Shown here piece by piece: positions 1 to 5,760 of a stretch of DNA of 5,932 nucleotides. The first letter of the stretch is position 1; every line of letters begins with the position of its first letter. The position numbers were made by a program, and so were the translations under genes. The stretch comes from Frankiales bacterium (GTDB lineage: Bacteria; Actinomycetota; Actinomycetes; Mycobacteriales; SCTD01): positions 1 to 5,932 of the forward strand of contig JAODNQ010000051.1 of the NCBI GenBank assembly GCA_025464695.1. The letters run 5' to 3'. The notes beneath the pieces are model-generated. The model made no database searches, had not been told where the DNA came from, and saw only the letters and a list, made by a program, of their open reading frames with translations.

Positions 1-662
1 GGCTCGCGCCCGCCGCCGCCCTGGTGCCGCTGGCGCTGCTGCCCGGGCTGGCCCTCGGCCTGCACGGCGCCCTCGGGACCGCCGACTACCCGGCGGAGTG
101 GGGGAGGGCCCGGGAGGCGGTGGCGGCCGACCCCGTGCCGGGCGCCGTCCTGTCGCTGCCCTGGTCGGCGTACCGGGCCCCGGCCTGGAACGGCCGCCGC
201 ACCGTCCTGGACCCCGCGACCAAGGCCTTCGCCCGGCGGGTCGTGGCCGACGACGCCCTGCGGGTCGGCGACCGGGTCGTGCCGGGGGAGGACGCCCTCG
301 CCGCCCGGCTGGCCCCGCTCGCGACCGGCGTCGGCCCGCTCGTCGACCCGGCTCGCGCCGCCGGCGTCCGGTGGGTGCTGGTGCAGCACGACGTCGGGGG
401 GCGCGAGCCGGCGGAGGCCCGGCTGGCCGGGGCCGCGCGGGTGGTCGACGGCCCGGCGCTGACGCTGTGGCGGCTGCCCGCCCCGGCGCCGCTGCCGGAG
501 GAGGGCCCGCCGGCGGTCGCGGTCGTCGCCGCCGACGTCGCGGCGCTGGCCCTGCTGCTGGGTGCGGGAGGGGCGGCGCTCAGCCGACGGCGGTGGAGCG
601 GCGGGCGGGCAGCGGCTGCTCGGACCGGGGGAGCGGCAGCTCCAGGGCCGCCGAGCCCGTGA
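1..662 (+). CDS. C-terminal part of large polytopic membrane protein, probably GT-C-like (Rv0226c-type), partial at 5' end
   Basis: The reading frame is open from the window edge (first complete codon at 3) to TGA at 660-662, so the true start lies upstream; the GTG at 24 is internal. The visible part begins with a hydrophobic segment (about residues 7-24 in the window). A soluble domain of about 140 residues follows, with the phrases YPAEW, VLSLPWSAYR, AWNGRRTVLDP and GVRWVLVQHD. A final transmembrane helix (about residues 170-193) ends in SRRRW, a positive-inside signal, and then an Ala/Gly/Pro-rich tail. The soluble part resembles, from memory, the C-terminal extracytoplasmic domain of large actinobacterial membrane proteins with a GT-C-like hydrophobic N-terminus, such as mycobacterial Rv0226c. 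Its order next to a GT4 glycosyltransferase and an Rv0224c-like methyltransferase supports this and suggests a role in envelope glycan assembly. The substrate is unknown, and the catalytic region would be outside the window. Its last 83 bp overlap the convergent glycosyltransferase gene. Confidence 0.72.
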   Translation, partial: LAPAAALVPLALLPGLALGLHGALGTADYPAEWGRAREAVAADPVPGAVLSLPWSAYRAPAWNGRRTVLDPATKAFARRVVADDALRVGDRVVPGEDALAARLAPLATGVGPLVDPARAAGVRWVLVQHDVGGREPAEARLAGAARVVDGPALTLWRLPAPAPLPEEGPPAVAVVAADVAALALLLGAGGAALSRRRWSGGRAAAARTGGAAAPGPPSP

Positions 663-1776
663 CCTCGGCCAGGACGCGGGCGAAGGCGTCGACGGTGGCG
701 TCCCAGGTGAACCGGGCGGCGTGCAGCCGCGCCGCGGAGCCGGTGCGGGCACGCAGGACGTCGTCGACGAGCAGGCGCCGCAGCGCTGCGGTGAAGGCGG
801 CCTCGTCGTCGTCGCAGAGCAGGCCGGTGAGCCCGTCGAGCACCGACTCCGCCAGCCCCCCGGCGCTGCGGTAGGCGACGGTCGGGGTGCCGTGGGCGGC
901 GGCCTCCACCGCGCACAGGCCCCAGCCCTCCTTCACGGACGGGGTGGCACAGACCCAGGCGCGGGCCAGCAGCGCGTGCTTGGTGGCCTCGTCGACGTGG
1001 CCGAGCAGCTGCACCGCGTCGGCCACGCCTGCGCGGACGACCTCCTCGCGCAGCTGGTCCTCCCACCACCCGGAGCCGACGACGGTCAGCGTCAGCCCCG
1101 GCAGCTCCTCGCGCAGCGCCGCGACCGCCCGGACGGCGTGCTCGACGCGCTTGTGCGGGACCAGCCGGCCGAGCACCAGCACCTCGGGAGCGGGGGACCG
1201 ACCGCTGCCGGGCAGCGGGGCCGGCGTCCCGTTGTGCACGACGGTGACGTCCGCCCGGCGCACGCCGAGCTCGACGAGGTCGCTGCGGCTCTGCTCGCTG
1301 ACGGTGACGTAGCGGCAGCCGCGGTACAGCAGGGGGGCGAGCCGCGACTCCACGGCCCAGCCGAACCGGGCTGCGAACCGGCCCATCACGATCGGCCACT
1401 GCTCGCGGTGCACGTGGTGGCACAGCACCACGACCGGCACACGGGTCACGAGCCGGGACAGGAACGGCATGCCGTTCTGGACGTCGACGACGACGTCGAC
1501 CGCGCCGAGCCGCCGGCCGAGCAGGCGCAGCAGCGCGCGGGGGTAGACGCCGAAGCGGCCGCCGGCCCGCAGCACGCGGTAGCCGTCGCGGACCTCCTCG
1601 GCCGCCGACCCCGGGTAGCGGGCCGTCAGCAGGACGACGTCGTGCCCCCGGGCGGCCAGGCCGGCGGCGACCTGCTCCACGTACAGCTCCGAGCCGCCGC
1701 CCTCGGGGTGACCGCTGTCGCGCCAGTTCAGGAGAACGACCCGGAGGGGGCGGGTCGGGGTGGGAGGGCGGAGCAC
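580..1776 (-). CDS. GT4-family glycosyltransferase (Rv0225-like)
   Basis: A 398-residue GT-B fold glycosyltransferase, expected to move a sugar from a nucleotide-sugar donor to an acceptor at the cytoplasmic face. The start is GTG at 1774-1776, preceded by GAGAGG (complement of 1782-1787) with 5-nt spacing. The N-terminal Rossmann half begins with LRVVLLNWRD and carries the glycine-rich acceptor loop GGGSELYVEQ (residues 26-35). VVHNG (179-183) lies near the domain junction, followed by LVLGRLVPHKR (200-210) with the donor-phosphate-binding R/K residues. The GT4 signature E-x7-E is intact: E283 and E291 in KEGWGLCAVE, followed by AAAHGTPTVAYRSAGG. There is no signal peptide or membrane span. 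Length is normal for GT4. The last ~20 residues are Pro/Arg-rich and overlap the convergent membrane-protein gene. By position it corresponds to mycobacterial Rv0225, between an Rv0226c-like and an Rv0224c-like gene. The sugar and acceptor cannot be read from sequence. Confidence 0.93.
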   Translation of the reverse strand: MLRPPTPTRPLRVVLLNWRDSGHPEGGGSELYVEQVAAGLAARGHDVVLLTARYPGSAAEEVRDGYRVLRAGGRFGVYPRALLRLLGRRLGAVDVVVDVQNGMPFLSRLVTRVPVVVLCHHVHREQWPIVMGRFAARFGWAVESRLAPLLYRGCRYVTVSEQSRSDLVELGVRRADVTVVHNGTPAPLPGSGRSPAPEVLVLGRLVPHKRVEHAVRAVAALREELPGLTLTVVGSGWWEDQLREEVVRAGVADAVQLLGHVDEATKHALLARAWVCATPSVKEGWGLCAVEAAAHGTPTVAYRSAGGLAESVLDGLTGLLCDDDEAAFTAALRRLLVDDVLRARTGSAARLHAARFTWDATVDAFARVLAEVTGSAALELPLPRSEQPLPARRSTAVG

Positions 1777-1823
1777 AGGGGCCTCTCGTCGGCCCGCGGG
1801 AGGGGGTGTCCCGGGGGCTGCGG

Positions 1824-1839
1824 CGTGAACGGCGTCACA
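1824..1839. promoter_or_regulatory. Crp/FNR-type (cAMP receptor protein) operator in divergent intergenic region
   Basis: The 16-mer CGTGAACGGCGTCACA matches the Crp consensus TGTGA-N6-TCACA at every defined position except the first. As I recall it, the mycobacterial Crp (Rv3676) consensus allows C or T there, in which case the match is complete. The site lies in the 100-bp gap between the divergent glycosyltransferase and methyltransferase genes, centred about 55 bp from the first and 45 bp from the second start codon. Possible -10 boxes adjoin or overlap it: TAGACG at 1841-1846 on the plus strand and TACTGT (complement of 1837-1842) on the minus strand. Binding here would be expected to block rather than activate either promoter. 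The regulator itself is not in the window. Confidence 0.55.
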
Positions 1840-1876
1840 GTAGACGGCGACCCTCGCGCCGGGGCAGGAACCGGAC

Positions 1877-2632
1877 GTGGCGCGCCCTACGGTGCCCCGC
1901 GTGGACCTCTCCCGCTGGACCCTGCGCCGCTCGGTCGCGCTGCTGAGCGCCTTCCGGGTCGAGCAGACCGACCCCGCCCGCTTCTACGGGACCCTCGCCG
2001 AGGACTCCGTGCAGCAGGTGCTCGGCTACGCCGACCTCGAGGGCGCCACCGTCCTCGACGTCGGGGGCGGGCCGGGCTGGTTCGCGGACGCGTTCCGCCG
2101 GGCCGGGGCGGCGTACGTCTCGGTCGAGTCCGACCTGGGGGAGCTGTCCGCGGTGACCGAGCCGGGCCCGGGCAGCGTCCTCGGGTCCGCCCTGGCGCTG
2201 CCGGTGCGCGACGGCGCCGTCGACGTCTGCTACTCCAGCAACGTCCTCGAGCACGTCCCGGACCAGGAGCGGATGCTCGAGGAGATGCTCCGGGTGGTGC
2301 GCCCGGGCGGCCTGGTCTTCTGCTCGTACACGCTCTGGCTGTCGCCCTGGGGCGGCCACGAGACCTCGCCCTGGCACTACCTCGGGGGAGCCCGGGCGGC
2401 CCGCCGCTACACCCGCCGGCACGGGCACCCGCCGAAGAACGTGTACGGCACCAGCATGTTCCCCGCGTGGGCCGGGCGGGGCGTGCGTTGGGCCCGCCGC
2501 CACCCCCGGGTCGACGTCGTCCACCTGCTGCCGCGCTACCACCCGTGGTGGGCCTGGTGGGTCGCCCAGGTGCCCGGGCTGCGCGAGGTCGCGGCCTGGA
2601 ACCTCGTCCTGGTGCTGCGCCGCACCTCCTGA
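1877..2632 (+). CDS. Class I SAM-dependent methyltransferase (Rv0224c-like)
   Basis: A 251-residue cytoplasmic methyltransferase with a Rossmann-like SAM-binding fold. The start is GTG at 1877, with AGGAA at 1866-1870 six bases upstream. This start places TLRRSVALLSAFRVEQ at about residues 15-30, the position I recall in mycobacterial Rv0224c. Motif I is VLDVGGGPGWF (59-69), the acidic ribose-binding residue is in VSVESD (81-86), motif II is in SSNVLEHV (120-127), and motif III is LRVVRPGGL (138-146). Lineage-specific blocks after the core also fit that family: GGHETSPWHYLGGARAA (159-175), RRHGHPPKNVYG (180-191) and PRYHPWWAWW (219-228). The Trp-rich hydrophobic C-terminus could touch the membrane surface. 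Divergent from the GT4 gene and sharing its Crp-type site, it probably modifies an envelope glycan or its lipid-linked precursor, but the substrate is unproven. Confidence 0.93.
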   Translation: MARPTVPRVDLSRWTLRRSVALLSAFRVEQTDPARFYGTLAEDSVQQVLGYADLEGATVLDVGGGPGWFADAFRRAGAAYVSVESDLGELSAVTEPGPGSVLGSALALPVRDGAVDVCYSSNVLEHVPDQERMLEEMLRVVRPGGLVFCSYTLWLSPWGGHETSPWHYLGGARAARRYTRRHGHPPKNVYGTSMFPAWAGRGVRWARRHPRVDVVHLLPRYHPWWAWWVAQVPGLREVAAWNLVLVLRRTS

Positions 2633-2666
2633 CGCCTCGCCCGGGGCGCGGGACGAGACGGGGCGT
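2632..2666 (+). terminator. Possible weak hairpin terminator after the methyltransferase gene
   Basis: ACGCCTCG at 2632-2639 can pair with CGGGGCGT at 2659-2666 (8 bp with one G-U), enclosing a 19-nt G/C-rich loop. It begins at the last base of the stop codon and is followed by TCCG, so there is almost no U tract. Actinobacterial terminators often lack U tracts, but any stretch this GC-rich can fold, so support is limited. Confidence 0.25.
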
Positions 2667-2745
2667 TCCGGGCGTCCAGGTCACGGTCCGGTCGCGACGC
2701 GCGTCCGTCGTCGTCCCTGGCGTCCGGTTGGCTGTGCTCCACGGC

Positions 2746-2751
2746 TATGGT
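2746..2751 (+). promoter_or_regulatory. Possible -10 box of the small-protein/MFS operon
   Basis: TATGGT at 2746-2751 fits the actinobacterial TANNNT pattern and is one of few A/T-containing hexamers in this gap. The expected start of transcription would be near 2758, leaving a leader of about 41 nt before the TTG at 2799. No convincing -35 box lies at 16-18 bp. The nearest TTGGCT (2728-2733) is only 12 bp away, so the call rests on the -10 element and the gene layout. Confidence 0.33.
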
Positions 2752-2798
2752 CCAGGTCACAAGGGCCCGGACGGGGCCCGGAGCGCGAGGAGGAGCCC

Positions 2799-2939
2799 TT
2801 GAGCACCACGATCGCGGCCGTGCTCGCCGGCCTGCTGGTGCTCGGCACCGGCGTGGGCCTCGTGTCGGCCGTCAACAGCAGCTCGACCGACCGCGTGCCC
2901 GACAGCACGTCCACTGCGCCCGTCTACGGCGCGCAGTAG
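2799..2939 (+). CDS. 46-residue single-span membrane protein, DUF2613-like, upstream of MFS permease
   Basis: A small ORF with a TTG start and a TAG stop at 2937-2939. The purine run GAGGAGGAG (2787-2795) ends 3 bases before the start and gives a strong Shine-Dalgarno match, which decides the start. The protein opens MSTTIAAVLAGLLVLG; residues about 4-25 form one hydrophobic helix with VSA-V as a possible signal-peptidase site. A 20-residue hydrophilic Ser/Thr-rich tail follows, ending APVYGAQ. Two outcomes are possible: an N-in single-span membrane peptide or a small secreted protein. Size, layout and the YG near the end recall the actinobacterial DUF2613 small proteins, but I cannot confirm that by search. 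It ends 28 bp before the MFS gene, so the two are probably co-transcribed. A role as an accessory subunit or stabiliser of the permease is inferred from context only. Confidence 0.72.
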   Translation: MSTTIAAVLAGLLVLGTGVGLVSAVNSSSTDRVPDSTSTAPVYGAQ

Positions 2940-2967
2940 CACCCCGCACAGCGACCACAGGAGAACA

Positions 2968-4662
2968 ATGAGCACAGCGCTGCACGTCGGGGCCCCACGG
3001 ATCTCACCCGTGCAGAGGCTGTACCGGCGGGAGCTCGAGCACTACCCCGACACCGGTCCGCGCTTCTTCCAGCTCGGGGTCGTGGTCCTCGCGACCGTGA
3101 TCCTGTACTACGAGAACTACATCGGCGGGGCGGTCGCCACACAGCTGCTCGCCGACCTGAACATGACGTTCAACTACTACGTCATCATCCTGGTCATCGC
3201 CAACGCCCTCGGCGCCGCCGCCTCCGCGGCCACCGGGCTGGCCGACCGCTTCGGTCGGGCCAACCTGGTCGCCTACGGGCTGGCCCTGACCGGCCTGATC
3301 ACGCTGTTCGGCCTCCCGAACGCCGACAGCAAGTTCAGCTTCGGCGTGCTCACCGCGATCCTCGGCGTGGTCGAGGGCATCATCCTCGTCGCGACGCCGG
3401 CCCTCGTGCGCGACTTCAGCCCGCAGCTGGGGCGCGCCTCCGCCATGGGCTTCTGGACGCTCGGCCCCGTGGTCGGCAGCCTGGTCGTCAGCATGGTCTC
3501 GAGCAACACGCTCGACAGCCACCCGCGCTGGCAGGACCAGTTCATCATCTGCGGCATCGTCGGTCTCGTCGTCTTCGTCATCGCGTTCTTCACGCTCCGC
3601 GAGCTGGCGCCGGCCATCCGCGACCAGCTCATGGTCAGCCTCAAGGACCGCGAGCTGATCGAGGCGCGGGCCCGCGGCATCGACGTCGAGGCCGAGCTCG
3701 AGCGGCCGTTCGCGCGGGTGTTCACCGCGCCGATCGTGCTGTCCGCGCTGGCGATCTCGCTGTTCCTGCTGGGCTACTACACGGCCGTCGCGTTCTTCCC
3801 GATCTTCTTCCAGACGGTGCAGGGCTTCACGGCCGACCAGGCCAACGGCCTGCTCAACTACTACTGGGCCTTCAACGCGATCACGCTGATCATCGCGGGT
3901 CTGCTGTCGGACCGGCTGCGGGTGCGCAAGCCGTTCATGCTCTTCGGCGGCATCGGCTCGGTCGTCTGCTCCTTCCTGCTCTACCACTTCACCCCGGACA
4001 CCACGACCAGCTACCGGGCCTGGGCGATCACGCTCGCGTTCGTCGGCATCTACGGCGCGCTGGCCTTCTCCACCTGGATGGCCAGCTTCACCGAGACGGT
4101 CGAGCAGAAGAGCCCGGCCCTGATCGCCCACGGCCTCGCGGTGTGGGGCCTGCTGCTGCGCATCGTCGTCGCGGTGAGCTTCCTGCTGCTGCCCCAGGTG
4201 ATCAACTCGGTGAACCCGCTGGTCGAGAACGGTGCGGCCGTCCAGGCCGCCGCCGCGCGGCAGGAGGCCATCCTGCCGACGGTCCAGGCGAACCAGGCGT
4301 TCCTCAACGACATCCAGACCCGCTACCCCGACGGCAACGTGCCCGACGACGTCGCCAAGACCGTCGTCGAGACGGTGGGGGCCGAGGTCGCCACGGCGCT
4401 GCAGGACCCGGCGGTCAAGGCCGACATCGCCCTGCTCAGCGAGTCCGGCGAGGAGGTCCAGCAGGCCCAGAAGGACTCGCCGCGCCAGTGGCAGCACTGG
4501 TTCCTGGTCTGCCTGCTCGGCCAGCTGCTGTTCCTGCCCGCGGTGTTCCTGCTCAAGGGCCCGTGGAGCGCCCGCAAGGCGCGGGAGCAGGCGCTCGAGC
4601 ACGACCGGATCGTCCAGGCCGAGCTGGCCGCGATGAGCGAGCCGACCACCTCGGTCTACTAG
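2968..4662 (+). CDS. MFS transporter with large extracytoplasmic loop between TM11 and TM12
   Basis: A 564-residue secondary transporter of the inner membrane. ATG at 2968 has AGGAG at 2959-2963. The topology I read by eye is TM1 33-53, TM2 69-89, TM3 99-116, TM4 124-146, TM5 155-178, TM6 191-211, a charged central loop 212-250, TM7 253-275, TM8 293-314, TM9 322-340, TM10 350-372, TM11 386-410 and TM12 510-530. MFS motif A is clear after TM2 (GLADRFGRANL, 90-100), with a second copy after TM8 (GLLSDRLRVRKP, 311-322). TM5 has a motif-C-like GFWTLGPVVGS. Residues about 411-508, between TM11 and TM12, form a hydrophilic mostly helical segment expected outside the membrane. The cytoplasmic tail is charged. 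The family member is longer than the usual 400-450 residues because of that loop and the tail. The gene follows the 46-residue membrane protein by 28 bp. The substrate cannot be assigned, and no transport-linked enzyme lies nearby. Confidence 0.9.
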   Translation: MSTALHVGAPRISPVQRLYRRELEHYPDTGPRFFQLGVVVLATVILYYENYIGGAVATQLLADLNMTFNYYVIILVIANALGAAASAATGLADRFGRANLVAYGLALTGLITLFGLPNADSKFSFGVLTAILGVVEGIILVATPALVRDFSPQLGRASAMGFWTLGPVVGSLVVSMVSSNTLDSHPRWQDQFIICGIVGLVVFVIAFFTLRELAPAIRDQLMVSLKDRELIEARARGIDVEAELERPFARVFTAPIVLSALAISLFLLGYYTAVAFFPIFFQTVQGFTADQANGLLNYYWAFNAITLIIAGLLSDRLRVRKPFMLFGGIGSVVCSFLLYHFTPDTTTSYRAWAITLAFVGIYGALAFSTWMASFTETVEQKSPALIAHGLAVWGLLLRIVVAVSFLLLPQVINSVNPLVENGAAVQAAAARQEAILPTVQANQAFLNDIQTRYPDGNVPDDVAKTVVETVGAEVATALQDPAVKADIALLSESGEEVQQAQKDSPRQWQHWFLVCLLGQLLFLPAVFLLKGPWSARKAREQALEHDRIVQAELAAMSEPTTSVY

Positions 4663-5558
4663 ACCCGTCCGTCTCCCGGGAGCCCCTCGCCGCACGACGC
4701 GGCGGGGGGCTTCCGCGTGACCCAGACCGCCGTGCCGGGCATGAGCCGACCGCGCAGCGGCGACCACTGGCCCCACTCGCGCTCGTGCCCGTCGGGCCAC
4801 TCAGGCTCGAGCAGGTCGGTCAGCACCAGTCCCGCTCCGACGACCTCCCGGACCCGGTCCCCCAGGGTGCGGTGGTGCTCGACGTAGGTCGCGTCGCCGG
4901 CGTCGTCGACCTCCACGTACGGCGTGCGGTCGAAGTAGCTCTGCTGCACGGTCAGCCCGGCGGGCCCCGGGTCGTCCGGGAAGGCCCAGCGCGTCGGGTG
5001 GGTCGTCGAGAACACCGCGAGCCCGCCCGGGCGCAGGACCCGGGCCACCTCGCGCCAGGTGCCGGCGCTGTCGGCGACGAAGGGCAGCCCGCCGAAGGCG
5101 CTCGCGACGACGTCGAAGCTGTCCGACCGGAACGGCAGCCGCTGCGCGTCGGCCTGCACCAGCCGGGGGACCGCGACGCCGGACCGGGCGTCGAGCACGC
5201 GCGCCTGCCGGAGCATGCCCAGCGACACGTCCAGCGCCGTCACCCGGGCGCCGAGCGCGGTGAGGAACCGGGACCCTTGCGCCGCGCCGCACCCGACCTC
5301 GAGGACGTCGCGCCCCTCGACGTCGCCGAGCAGGTGGACATCGGCCTCGCGCAGCCCCTCGGGGCACCACAGCAGGTCGACGTCGCCGAGGAAGGCCCCG
5401 TGCTCGTCGGCGTACTCCTGCGCGCTCGCGTCCCACCACAGCCGGTTGGCGCGGGCGCTCTCCTGCGGACCGGCAGCGCGGTGCACGACGGCGGCGGGTG
5501 GGGCGGGGCTGGCGGCGGCAGTCGGGGCGGGGCTCTGGTCTGGCACGTGCTCGGGCAT
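4659..5558 (-). CDS. Class I SAM-dependent methyltransferase divergent from rpsA
   Basis: A cytoplasmic methyltransferase of 299 residues when started at the ATG complementary to 5556-5558. The frame stays open upstream to 5762, but that extension is Arg/Pro-rich, runs through the rpsA leader and lacks family-like sequence, so I reject it. The chosen start has no Shine-Dalgarno close by. CAGACT ends 4 bases before it, so the mRNA may be leaderless. After an Ala/Pro linker, the family-like region starts at VHRAAGPQESARANRLWWD (25-43). It continues with motif I DVLEVGCGAAQGSRFL (84-99), ALDVS (108-112), SFDVVASAFGGLPF (147-160) and motif III RVLRPGGLAVFSTTHP (173-188). WGQWSPLRGRLMPG (262-275) precedes the final strand. 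The last ~15 residues look like an added tail containing the neighbour's terminator. Similar methyltransferases beside rpsA occur in Streptomyces (recalled). The substrate is unknown. Confidence 0.9.
   Translation of the reverse strand: MPEHVPDQSPAPTAAASPAPPAAVVHRAAGPQESARANRLWWDASAQEYADEHGAFLGDVDLLWCPEGLREADVHLLGDVEGRDVLEVGCGAAQGSRFLTALGARVTALDVSLGMLRQARVLDARSGVAVPRLVQADAQRLPFRSDSFDVVASAFGGLPFVADSAGTWREVARVLRPGGLAVFSTTHPTRWAFPDDPGPAGLTVQQSYFDRTPYVEVDDAGDATYVEHHRTLGDRVREVVGAGLVLTDLLEPEWPDGHEREWGQWSPLRGRLMPGTAVWVTRKPPAASCGEGLPGDGRV
4681..4711 (+). terminator. Strong hairpin terminator downstream of the MFS gene
   Basis: AGCCCCTCGCCGC (4681-4693) pairs with GCGGCGGGGGGCT (4699-4711) in a 13-bp stem with a single G-U pair and the 5-nt loop ACGAC. 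It starts 18 nt after the permease stop codon. The 3' side continues CTTCCG, a very short U stretch typical of high-GC actinobacterial terminators. On the other strand it lies inside the methyltransferase's C-terminal codons, so it should act on plus-strand transcripts. Confidence 0.6.
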
Positions 5559-5563
5559 GCGCG

Positions 5564-5569
5564 TAGTCT
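5564..5569 (+). promoter_or_regulatory. rpsA: Likely -10 box of the rpsA promoter
   Basis: TAGTCT at 5564-5569 (context GCGTAGTCTGTGGGG) fits the actinobacterial TAGNNT -10 pattern. TGGCAC at 5541-5546, 17 bp upstream, is only a weak -35 match. Transcription from about 5576 would give a leader of roughly 214 nt before the rpsA start. The same bases read on the minus strand give CAGACT just before the methyltransferase ATG, so divergent promoters may be superimposed here. Both directions are inferences. Confidence 0.4.
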
Positions 5570-5653
5570 GTGGGGTACGCGCCGCGGGCGTGGGCTCCGC
5601 CCTGTTCCTCGGGAGAGCTCGCTCGGGCTCGTCACCGTCCGACCGACAGCTCT

Positions 5654-5668
5654 GACCGTCCTCCGGTC
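5654..5668 (+). other. Leader hairpin 1 upstream of rpsA
   Basis: GACCG (5654-5658) and CGGTC (5664-5668) form a perfect 5-bp stem around the loop TCCTC. A flanking T-G wobble can add a sixth pair. The same GACCGTCC string recurs in hairpin 3. It would lie in the rpsA 5' leader if transcription begins near 5576. Alone it is weak; its interest is as part of a series of three. Confidence 0.3.
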
Positions 5669-5712
5669 GTCCCCGCCGTCTCTCGTTCACGACGTCCCGC
5701 CCGCTGCGCCCA

Positions 5713-5728
5713 GCCTCCACGAGGAGGC
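5713..5728 (+). other. Leader hairpin 2 upstream of rpsA, enclosing a GGAGG element
   Basis: GCCTCC (5713-5718) pairs perfectly with GGAGGC (5723-5728) across the tetraloop ACGA. The 3' arm is a consensus Shine-Dalgarno sequence (GAGGAGG with the loop bases), and the 5' arm is its natural anti-Shine-Dalgarno. No start codon follows at a normal distance, and the rpsA start is 62 nt away. This could be a regulatory or standby ribosome site, or a chance element. Confidence 0.35.
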
Positions 5729-5737
5729 GAACCACAC

Positions 5738-5760
5738 GACCGTCCCACCCGGGGGCGGTC
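5738..5760 (+). other. Leader hairpin 3 upstream of rpsA
   Basis: GACCGTCCC (5738-5746) pairs with GGGGCGGTC (5752-5760) in a 9-bp stem with one G-U pair and the 5-nt loop ACCCG. It ends 29 nt before the rpsA TTG and is followed by ACGATCCC with no U tract. It is therefore not a typical intrinsic terminator. Its closeness to the ribosome binding site makes a translational role possible. Confidence 0.4.

Noticed and set aside
24..26. GTG as the start of the first gene
   Set aside because: The frame is open to the window edge and the preceding residues continue a hydrophobic segment, so this GTG is internal to a truncated larger protein.
630..643. 5-bp hairpin GGAGC/GCTCC with loop GGCA
   Set aside because: It is short, lies within two overlapping coding regions, and has no supporting context.
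650..669. 6-bp stem GCCGAG/CTCGGC with an 8-nt loop holding the stop codon of the first gene
   Set aside because: It could be a bidirectional terminator for the overlapping genes, but there is no U tract and short GC stems are expected by chance at this base composition.
2728..2751. TTGGCT as a -35 box for the TATGGT -10 element
   Set aside because: The spacer is only 12 bp, well outside the 16-18 bp range, so only the -10 element is kept.
562..2802. Long plus-strand open frame across the glycosyltransferase and methyltransferase genes
   Set aside because: The frame crosses two well-supported genes on both strands and encodes Arg/Gly/Ala-rich sequence without domains; it is a shadow frame.
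3004..4800. Long open frame antisense to the MFS gene (minus strand, nearly 600 codons)
   Set aside because: It is an artefact of GC-rich codon use. The translation is Arg/Glu/Asp/Gly-rich low-complexity sequence with no family motifs, while the plus strand encodes a clear 12-span MFS protein.
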